A stretch of 64,000 bases of DNA from Arthrobacter sp. ISL-65 (GTDB taxonomy: Bacteria; Actinomycetota; Actinomycetes; Actinomycetales; Micrococcaceae): NCBI RefSeq assembly GCF_018613795.1, contig NZ_JAGGPN010000015.1, positions 62,001 through 126,000 of the forward strand, in the 5' to 3' direction. The notes below the pieces were generated by a model. It did not search any database. It worked only from the letters and a program-made list of their open reading frames with translations, and was not told where the DNA came from. The translations under genes were made by a program, and so were the position numbers. Shown in pieces: positions 57,954 to 64,000 of this stretch; the first letter of the stretch is position 1, and each line of letters starts with the position of its first letter.

Positions 57954-57959
57954 TAGCGT
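57954..57959 (+). promoter_or_regulatory. -10 box of thiL; leaderless start predicted
   Basis: TAGCGT ends 6 nt before the GTG start at 57966, without a ribosome binding site between. Confidence 0.5.
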
Positions 57960-57965
57960 AGTGGC

Positions 57966-58991
57966 GTGCCTCAAACACCATTGACTGTCGCCCAACTGTC
58001 CGAAGCGGAGCTTCTGGCACGGATTTTCCCGCGCCTGGAACTTAGCGCCCTGCACAGTGCCGCCGTGGTCCTCGGACCGGGCGATGATGCCGCCATCGTT
58101 GCGGTTCCGGATGGCAGGACCGTCATCAGCATCGACACCCAGGTCCAGGACCAGGACTTCCGGCTTGAGTGGAACAACGGCTACCGGACCACCGGATACG
58201 ACGTCGGATGGAAGGCCGCAGCACAGAACCTCAGCGACATCAACGCCATGGGTGCCTCGGCAACGTCCATGGTGGTGAGCCTGACCCTGCCGCCTGGCAC
58301 GCCGGTCGGATGGGTCGAGGATCTGGCTGACGGTCTCACGGCCGCCATCAGCAAGCTGGGCGCGGGTGCCTGCTCTGTCGCGGGCGGCGACCTTGGCCGC
58401 GGCCGCGAACTGTCTGTCACCGTTGCAGTCCTCGGCACGCTCGACGGCGGCCAGCCAGTACTCCGGTCCGGCGCCCAGGAAGGCGACACCGTGGCCATCG
58501 CCGGGCGGGCGGGCTGGGCTGCCGCCGGGCTGGCACTGCTGGAGTCCGCCCATCATGTGGATTCACTTTCACCGGAACTGCTGTCATTGCTTGAGCTTCA
58601 GTGCCGGCCGGAGCCGCCCCTGGATGCCGGGCCCCTGGCGCGCATGTCCGGCGCCACAGCGATGATGGACATTTCCGATGGCCTGGTGCGGGACGGAACC
58701 AGGATGGCCGTGGCCAGCCACGCTGTGCTGGACCTGGATCCCGGGCACCTCGGCCAGCTCGCCGAGCCGCTCCGCCCCGCAGCAACTCTGCTGGGCGCCG
58801 ACCCGCGCGCCTGGGTATTGGGCGGCGGGGAAGACCATGGCCTCCTGGCGACATTCCCTGCGGCCATGCAGGTGCCGCCCGGCTTTACTGGGATAGGCTC
58901 AGTACAAGCCTGCGGCGCTGACAAGGCACCGGGCGTGACGATCGCGGGACGGCCCGCTGACTCCGTGGGATGGGATCACTTTGCAGACTAA
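57966..58991 (+). CDS. thiL: Thiamine-monophosphate kinase
   Basis: This 341-aa enzyme phosphorylates thiamine monophosphate to the active diphosphate cofactor. Family blocks are VVLGPGDDAAIVAVPDGRTVISIDTQVQDQDF, DVGWKAAAQNLSDINAMGA, VAGGDLGRGRELSVTVAVLG and MMDISDGLVRDGTRMA, which contain the metal and ATP ligands. The start is GTG at 57966. The next gene begins inside its last codons. The cofactor made is needed by IlvB elsewhere in the window. Confidence 0.95.
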   Translation: MPQTPLTVAQLSEAELLARIFPRLELSALHSAAVVLGPGDDAAIVAVPDGRTVISIDTQVQDQDFRLEWNNGYRTTGYDVGWKAAAQNLSDINAMGASATSMVVSLTLPPGTPVGWVEDLADGLTAAISKLGAGACSVAGGDLGRGRELSVTVAVLGTLDGGQPVLRSGAQEGDTVAIAGRAGWAAAGLALLESAHHVDSLSPELLSLLELQCRPEPPLDAGPLARMSGATAMMDISDGLVRDGTRMAVASHAVLDLDPGHLGQLAEPLRPAATLLGADPRAWVLGGGEDHGLLATFPAAMQVPPGFTGIGSVQACGADKAPGVTIAGRPADSVGWDHFAD

Positions 58992-59988
58992 GGTTGCCGC
59001 GAACGCGCAAGCGATGAAGCGGTGGTTGGGTAAGGCCGAAACCGCACTGGGCAACCACAGCGACCGCTTGAATGCCATCAATATCTTCCCGGTAGCGGAC
59101 GGCGACACCGGTACCAACCTCTACCTGACGGTCCGTGCCGCCTACCGGGCACTGCAGGATGCCAGCCCCGCAGACGCAGTCGACGTGGGCGCCGTCCTTG
59201 CGCGTGCCGGCCAGGCAGCGATGGAGCAGGCCAAGGGGAACTCCGGCACGCTGTTCTCCGTATTCCTCTGCGCCGCCGCCGAACCACTGGCCGGGCATGC
59301 CAGGCTCACCTCGTCGCTCCTCGCCGCAGCCCTCAACCGGGCGCAGATCAGGGCCTGGTCCGCGCTGAGCGACCCCGTGCCGGGCACCATGCTGTCCGTC
59401 ATGGAGGCGGCGGGCCGGGCCGCTGCTGCCGTCGACGCCGGACAGAACGGCAACGACAGCAACCACGCCCTCGGCCTGGTCCTGGATGCGGCCGTGGAGG
59501 CCGCCCTCGAGGCCGTGGTTCGCACGGAGGGGCAGCTCGATGCCCTGCAGGCCGCGCACGTGGTGGATGCCGGCGGCGTGGGCATGCTGCTGATCCTGGA
59601 TTGCCTCCGCTCGGCGGTGCTCGGCGAGGAGCTCCGCAGCGAACTGCTGGACGGCCTGCACGGGTACGACCTCCAGGACCCCCACATCCACACCGACATG
59701 CCGGACGACGACGGCGTGGAGGTCATGTGCACCATCAGCCTGTCCCCGCTTGACGCCGCCACACTCCGGCTGCGCCTGGATGAACTCGGGGACTCCGTGA
59801 TCATGAGCCAAGTTGGCCCTTCCGCTGATGCTGAGGGCCTGTACCGGTGGCGGGTCCACGTACACGTCCCGGCCCCGGCTCCGGCCCTTGCGGTGATCAG
59901 ATCGCTGGGCGATCCGGCGGACGTGTCCGTCAGCGAGCTCGCCCTGCCCAGGGATCCGTCAGGAGAAGTGAGCGCAGAAGGACGATGA
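58981..59988 (+). CDS. DAK2 (DhaL) domain protein
   Basis: This protein of about 335 aa has an N-terminal DhaL/DAK2 nucleotide-binding domain with the metal motif NIFPVADGDTGTNLYLTVRAA and AKGNSGTLFSVFL. A C-terminal portion of about 120 residues follows (DGVEVMCTISLSPLDAATLRLRLDELGDSVIMSQ). It resembles the FakA/YloV fatty-acid-kinase N-terminal part. The start is uncertain: TTG at 58981 overlaps thiL by 11 nt, and ATG at 59014 (MKRWLGKAE) is the alternative. It is coupled to recG through an ATGA overlap. Confidence 0.85.
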   Translation: MQTKVAANAQAMKRWLGKAETALGNHSDRLNAINIFPVADGDTGTNLYLTVRAAYRALQDASPADAVDVGAVLARAGQAAMEQAKGNSGTLFSVFLCAAAEPLAGHARLTSSLLAAALNRAQIRAWSALSDPVPGTMLSVMEAAGRAAAAVDAGQNGNDSNHALGLVLDAAVEAALEAVVRTEGQLDALQAAHVVDAGGVGMLLILDCLRSAVLGEELRSELLDGLHGYDLQDPHIHTDMPDDDGVEVMCTISLSPLDAATLRLRLDELGDSVIMSQVGPSADAEGLYRWRVHVHVPAPAPALAVIRSLGDPADVSVSELALPRDPSGEVSAEGR

Positions 59989-62204
59989 ACGTCGAACTGG
60001 AACTCAGCCTGGAGCGCCGGGTCGGCAAGCGCTCCGCGGCCGTGATCGAGAAACATTTGGGCATCACCACGGTGGGCGGCCTGCTCAACTACTATCCGCG
60101 CCGCTACCTCAACCGCGGTGAACTGACGCCCATCAGCGAACTGCCGCTCGATGAGGAGGTCACCCTCATCGCCAGCGTTGTCTCCAACAGCACCCGGCAG
60201 ATGCGCGCCCGGAAAGGCTCCATCACCGACGTCGTCATTACCGACGACGGCAGAACGGGCACGCTGAAAATCAGTTTTTTCAACGGCCGCCGCCCCAAGG
60301 CCGAGCTGCTGCCCGGCCGGCGGGCCATGTTTTCCGGGAAAGTGACGCGCTACGCCGGTTCGCTGGGACTCACCAACCCGAACTACCAGCTGCTGGACGA
60401 GGATCCGGATGTTCCGGGCATGGACCCGGAGAAGCTCGCGGCCATGCCCATCCCGGTTTACCCGGCCACCGCAAATCTCACCAGCTGGTCCATCCAGAAG
60501 GTCATGAAAACCCTGCTGGAAACGGCGGACCTGAACGCCCTGCGGGATCCGCTGCCGGCGGCCATCTCCACCCGCGAGAGATTTTTGCCGCTGCCGGAGG
60601 CCTACCGGCTCATCCACGCCCCGGAGACCGCGGAGGACTGGCGCAAGGCCAGGGACCGGTTCCGTTACCAGGAGGCGCTGGTCCTCCAGTCCGCCCTTGC
60701 CCGGCGCCGTGCCCAGCTTGCCGCGGAGGAGGCCACCGCACGGCGTCCCGTGCCGGAGGGACTGCTCGCAGCCTTCGACCGCCAGCTGCCTTTCACCCTG
60801 ACCGCAGGCCAGTCTGCCGTCGGCAAGACCCTCTCGGAGGAGCTGTCGCAGGACGGGCCCATGAACAGGCTGCTGCAGGGCGAGGTCGGCTCCGGCAAAA
60901 CCATTGTGGCGTTGCGGGCCATGCTCCAGGTGGTGGACGCCGGGGGACAGGCCGCGCTGCTGGCGCCCACAGAAGTTTTGGCGGCACAGCACTTCGATTC
61001 CATCCGTCGCACGCTCGGCCCGCTGTCCCGCGATGGACTCCTCGGCGGGCTGGGCGACCATTCGGTGCAGGTCAGCCTGCTTACCGGCTCCATGCCCACC
61101 GCCGCGCGCAAGCAGGCGCTGCTCGACGCCGCCTCCGGCACGGCCGGGATCGTCATCGGCACCCACGCGCTGTTGAGCGATAACGTCACCTTCTTTGACC
61201 TGGGCCTGATCGTGGTGGATGAGCAGCACCGCTTCGGCGTGGAACAGCGCGACGCTCTGCGTGCCAAGGCCAGCAAGCCGCCGCACCTGCTGGTCATGAC
61301 CGCCACCCCGATCCCCAGGACCGTAGCCATGACGGTGTTCGGCGACCTCGAAACGTCCGTGCTTGACGAACTGCCCGCGGGCCGGGCGCCCATCACCACG
61401 CACGTCGTCGGCCTCGCGGAAAACCCCGCCTGGGCGGGCCGCATCTGGTCCCGGTCACGCGAAGAGATCGAGTCAGGCCACCAGGTCTACGTCGTGTGCC
61501 CCAAGATCGGGGCGGACGACGACGGCGACTTCACTCCCGGTGAAGCGGAACCCGACCCCGGGGAACTGGAGGGGGACGGAGGCGCGCGCGAACTGGCCTC
61601 CGTGACCGCCGTCGTCGAACACCTCAGGGAGGAACCGGCCTTGGCCGGAGTGGCGCTGGCGCCGCTCCACGGGCGCCAGGACCCGGTGTTGAAGTCAGAC
61701 ACCATGGCCTCCTTCACCGCCAACCAGACCAAGCTGCTGGTATCCACCACCGTCATCGAGGTGGGCGTGGACGTGCATAATGCCACCCTGATGGTCATCC
61801 TGGACGCCGACCGCTTCGGCATCTCCCAGCTTCACCAGCTCCGCGGGCGCGTGGGCCGGGGAGGGCTGCCGGGCACGTGCCTGCTCGTGACCACCCTCGA
61901 GCCGGGGCACCCGAGCCGGCGCCGGCTGGATGCCGTCGCGGCCACCACCGACGGGTTCGAGCTTTCCCAGGAGGACCTGAAGCTGCGCCGCGAGGGCGAC
62001 ATCCTCGGCGCCTCGCAGTCCGGTGGCCGGTCCACGCTGAAGTTGCTCCGTGTCCTGGAGCACGAGGACATCATTGCCCGGGCCCGGCAGGACGCCCAGA
62101 AGATTGTGGGCACAGACCCTGCGCTGGCCGGCTATGCGGCACTTGCCGAGGCCATTGATGAGTACCTGAATCCCGAGAAGGAGGCGTTCCTTGAACGCGG
62201 CTAG
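59985..62204 (+). CDS. recG: ATP-dependent DNA helicase RecG
   Basis: This 739-aa superfamily 2 helicase regresses stalled forks and branch-migrates Holliday junctions. An N-terminal wedge/OB domain (residues 1-220) precedes Walker A GEVGSGKTIVAL (about residue 300), the DEQH box VVDEQHRFGVEQRDALR, TATPIPRTVAMTVFGDLETSVLDELPAGR, and the C-terminal RISQLHQLRGRVGRG-like QLHQLRGRVGRGGLPG. An acidic insertion (DDDGDFTPGEAEPDPGELEG) interrupts the second motor domain, as in other actinobacteria. The ATG overlaps the DAK2 gene stop. Confidence 0.96.
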   Translation: MNVELELSLERRVGKRSAAVIEKHLGITTVGGLLNYYPRRYLNRGELTPISELPLDEEVTLIASVVSNSTRQMRARKGSITDVVITDDGRTGTLKISFFNGRRPKAELLPGRRAMFSGKVTRYAGSLGLTNPNYQLLDEDPDVPGMDPEKLAAMPIPVYPATANLTSWSIQKVMKTLLETADLNALRDPLPAAISTRERFLPLPEAYRLIHAPETAEDWRKARDRFRYQEALVLQSALARRRAQLAAEEATARRPVPEGLLAAFDRQLPFTLTAGQSAVGKTLSEELSQDGPMNRLLQGEVGSGKTIVALRAMLQVVDAGGQAALLAPTEVLAAQHFDSIRRTLGPLSRDGLLGGLGDHSVQVSLLTGSMPTAARKQALLDAASGTAGIVIGTHALLSDNVTFFDLGLIVVDEQHRFGVEQRDALRAKASKPPHLLVMTATPIPRTVAMTVFGDLETSVLDELPAGRAPITTHVVGLAENPAWAGRIWSRSREEIESGHQVYVVCPKIGADDDGDFTPGEAEPDPGELEGDGGARELASVTAVVEHLREEPALAGVALAPLHGRQDPVLKSDTMASFTANQTKLLVSTTVIEVGVDVHNATLMVILDADRFGISQLHQLRGRVGRGGLPGTCLLVTTLEPGHPSRRRLDAVAATTDGFELSQEDLKLRREGDILGASQSGGRSTLKLLRVLEHEDIIARARQDAQKIVGTDPALAGYAALAEAIDEYLNPEKEAFLERG

Positions 62205-62249
62205 CACGATCCACCTGCCACCCGGACCGCCACGGGCGGGGGACGGGGC

Positions 62250-62855
62250 ATGAGCAGGATCGTTGCCGGTGCCGCGGGCGGAACCCCGCTGGCCAACGTG
62301 CCAGGTTCAATGACGCGTCCCACTACGGACCGGGTCAAGGAGGCGCTGTTTTCCAGGATGGACGCGTTCAACGTGCTCGGCGGCGCCCGGGTCCTGGACC
62401 TGTACGCCGGATCCGGAGCGCTGGGGGTCGAGAGCGCCAGCAGGGGTGCGGAAACGGTTGATCTCGTGGAGTTCGACGCGAAGGCCAGCGCTGTGTGTCA
62501 GCGGAACGCGGACCTCATCAATGGCGTCCTGGGCCGGAAGGCCGTCACAGTGCACCGCTCCAAGGTGGAGTCCTTCCTCGAACGCACGGCCGGGGACACC
62601 ACATGGGACGTCGCCTTCCTGGACCCGCCTTACCCCCTCGGTGAGCCCGAGCTGGCGTCTGTCCTGGCAAAGCTTGCCCCGCATCTCAACGACGGGGCAG
62701 TCGTGGTGGTCGAACGGTCGTCGCGCACCAGCGAACCCGGATGGCCGGACGGCCTGGAGCGCTTTGCCGAGAAGAAATACGGCGAGACACGGCTGTGGTA
62801 CGCCGAACCCTCCAGCGGCCAGGATGTGGACCTCGCGCTGGAGGCCGAGGACTGA
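62250..62855 (+). CDS. rsmD: 16S rRNA (guanine(966)-N2)-methyltransferase
   Basis: This 201-aa SAM-dependent methyltransferase methylates G966 of 16S rRNA. MSRIVAGAAGGTPLANVPGSMTRPTTDRVKEALFSRM is the RsmD N-terminus, VLDLYAGSGALGVESASRGA the SAM-binding loop and VAFLDPPYPLG the catalytic DPPY motif. It follows recG by 45 bp. In many actinobacteria coaD comes next; here a convergent gene follows instead. Confidence 0.96.
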   Translation: MSRIVAGAAGGTPLANVPGSMTRPTTDRVKEALFSRMDAFNVLGGARVLDLYAGSGALGVESASRGAETVDLVEFDAKASAVCQRNADLINGVLGRKAVTVHRSKVESFLERTAGDTTWDVAFLDPPYPLGEPELASVLAKLAPHLNDGAVVVVERSSRTSEPGWPDGLERFAEKKYGETRLWYAEPSSGQDVDLALEAED

Positions 62856-62858
62856 GCG

Positions 62859-63641
62859 CTAGTCCGATAGACCGTCCAGTTCCACGCCCGCCAGGACCTT
62901 GGCCGGATGGGGGCCGCGGGCCGTCAGGGCGGCGGTCCACTCGGGCGGCCACGGCTTGCGGGTGCCGGCAAGGATGATGTTCCCCGGATACTTGCCCGTG
63001 AACATGCCCGCCTCGGCGCAGGCTGCGACGTCCGTCATGGCCCTCCGCAGCGCAGCCACCTGGCTCCGGACGAGTGTCAGGCCGGGCTCGTCGCCGACAT
63101 TCACGATCAGCACGCCCCGTTCCGCAAGGACCGCTGCGGCCTCCTGGTAGAACTCGGTGCAGGCGATATGACCGGGCGCCTCCGGTCCGGAAAAGATGTC
63201 AAGGATGACGACGTCGAAACGCAGGTCCGCGGGCAGCTCCGCCAGGGCAGCGCGTGCGTCGCCGATAACGGTATGCAGTTCGGTGCCGTCCGGCAGCGGC
63301 AGCCGCTCCAGCACGAAGTCCAGCAGCTCCCGCTCCAGCTCTACGGCGTACTGCACGGAGCCGGGGCGGGTCGCCTGGATGTACCGCGCCAGGGTCAGGG
63401 CGCCGGCGCCCAGATGGAGCGCGCGGATGGGTTCACCCCACGGAGCGGCGAGGTCCACGATGTGCCCGATGCGGCGCAGGTATTCGTAGAAGATGTCCTC
63501 AGGGTCGGCCAGGTCCACGTGTGACTGCTCGGCGCCGCCGATGCTGAGCACAAAACCGCCGTCAGTGTAGGTATCCGGTTCTATGACGGCGTGCTGGCCG
63601 GTGGCGCGCAGGAAGCGCGATGCCCGGGCGCCGTCGGCCAT
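62859..63641 (-). CDS. Spermidine synthase-like methyltransferase-fold protein
   Basis: This 260-aa PABS-like protein includes GGFVLSIGGAEQSHVDLADPEDIFYEYLRRIGHIVD, IRALHLGAGALTLARYIQATRP (SAM/dcSAM loop), YAVELERELLDFVLERLP and FDVVILDIFSGPEAPGH. These stand-alone forms are common in actinobacteria and many are unproven as polyamine synthases. The ATG at 63641 is 2 bp from the upstream aminotransferase stop, so they are co-transcribed. Confidence 0.88.
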   Translation of the reverse strand: MADGARASRFLRATGQHAVIEPDTYTDGGFVLSIGGAEQSHVDLADPEDIFYEYLRRIGHIVDLAAPWGEPIRALHLGAGALTLARYIQATRPGSVQYAVELERELLDFVLERLPLPDGTELHTVIGDARAALAELPADLRFDVVILDIFSGPEAPGHIACTEFYQEAAAVLAERGVLIVNVGDEPGLTLVRSQVAALRRAMTDVAACAEAGMFTGKYPGNIILAGTRKPWPPEWTAALTARGPHPAKVLAGVELDGLSD

Positions 63642-63643
63642 GG

Positions 63644-64000
63644 TCAGAGCCTGTCCCGGAGGGTCGCCAGCCGCCCGGCGGCCTCCTCAATTACTTCGTC
63701 GCGTTTGCAGAACGCGAACCGCAGCAGGCTGCGCGTCCTCTCCGCGCCTTCGGGGTGGCAGAACACGGGCACCGGGATGGCCGCCACTCCCAACAGCGCG
63801 GGCAGACGGCGGGCCAGGTCCACCGAGTCCCGGATGCCCAGCGGCGAGGTGTCCACGTTGACGAAGTAGGTGCCGTCGGGGCTGAATACCTCCAGTCCGG
63901 CGGCGCGCAGCCCCTCACTCAGGATGTCGCGCTTTTTCCGCAGCGTGGCGGAGATGCCTTCATAGAACTCGTCGGGCAGCGCCAGTCCGGTGGCGATGGC
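63644..64000 (-). CDS. Class I/II pyridoxal-phosphate aminotransferase, C-terminal part
   Basis: The last 118 residues of a fold-type I aminotransferase are visible: ALPDEFYEGISATLRKKRDILSEGLRAAGLEVFSPDGTYFVNVD, then IPVPVFCHPEGAERTRSLLRFAFCKRDEVIEEAAGRL. The C-terminal R-x-x-F-type segment (LLRFAFCK) holds the carboxylate-binding arginine. It resembles methionine or DapC-type aminotransferases. The N-terminal part lies beyond the right edge. Confidence 0.88.
   Translation of the reverse strand, partial: AIATGLALPDEFYEGISATLRKKRDILSEGLRAAGLEVFSPDGTYFVNVDTSPLGIRDSVDLARRLPALLGVAAIPVPVFCHPEGAERTRSLLRFAFCKRDEVIEEAAGRLATLRDRL

Overview
The window looks like a chromosomal segment of a high-GC Gram-positive actinobacterium of the Arthrobacter / Pseudarthrobacter kind. 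The evidence is strong GC bias at third codon positions, frequent GTG and TTG starts, many apparently leaderless genes, actinobacterial gene order (thiL-DAK2-recG-rsmD; murA-plsC-gpsA-ddl; IclR regulator divergent from leuCD), and an ilvB leader peptide with an attenuator. Genus assignment is inference from protein flavour; no search was run. Most of the window is ordinary chromosomal core. I see no insertion sequence, prophage or CRISPR.

Layout. 1-10 kb: the start of a luciferase-like flavin oxidoreductase, an AbiEi/DUF559-type nuclease-fold gene bracketed by two copies of a long palindromic repeat, an RND efflux pump, malate:quinone oxidoreductase, a family 5 solute-binding lipoprotein, a fasciclin lipoprotein, tRNA-Leu, and a Bcp peroxiredoxin divergent from a MarR regulator. 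10.5-21.3 kb: a catabolic accessory locus with two LacI regulators, four Gfo/Idh/MocA dehydrogenases, one TIM-barrel isomerase/epimerase and a FrcBCA-like sugar ABC importer, with operator-like palindromes in its control regions. 21.4-24 kb: tRNA-Lys, a PQQ-type sugar dehydrogenase lipoprotein and a membrane-anchored low-complexity protein.

24-53 kb is dominated by branched-chain amino acid synthesis: ilvD; the attenuated ilvB-ilvN-ilvC group; serA; leuB; ilvE; and leuCD with an LtbR/NdgR-type regulator. Interspersed are a MacB/FtsX-like exporter pair, metG, a metallo-beta-lactamase-fold hydrolase, a fumarylacetoacetase-family protein, gltX, a HAD phosphatase, tRNA-Gln and tRNA-Glu, a pair of dynamin-like GTPases, a DUF1697 protein and an HNH endonuclease with a third copy of the palindromic repeat. 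53-64 kb: murA, plsC, gpsA and ddl (envelope), a DUF3515 lipoprotein with a 58-bp tandem repeat at its 3' end, thiL, a DAK2 protein, recG, rsmD, a spermidine-synthase-like protein and the C-terminal end of an aminotransferase.

How the genes work together: IlvBN, IlvC, IlvD and IlvE form the valine/isoleucine backbone, and LeuCD and LeuB continue to leucine (leuA and ilvA are not here). Control appears to use ribosome-mediated attenuation at ilvB and an IclR-type repressor site at leuCD. The sugar locus at 10.5-21.3 kb is the least explained part and the best candidate for an uncharacterised pathway. The palindromic repeat family and a recurring TANNNT box 6-7 nt before start codons are the most notable non-coding signals.
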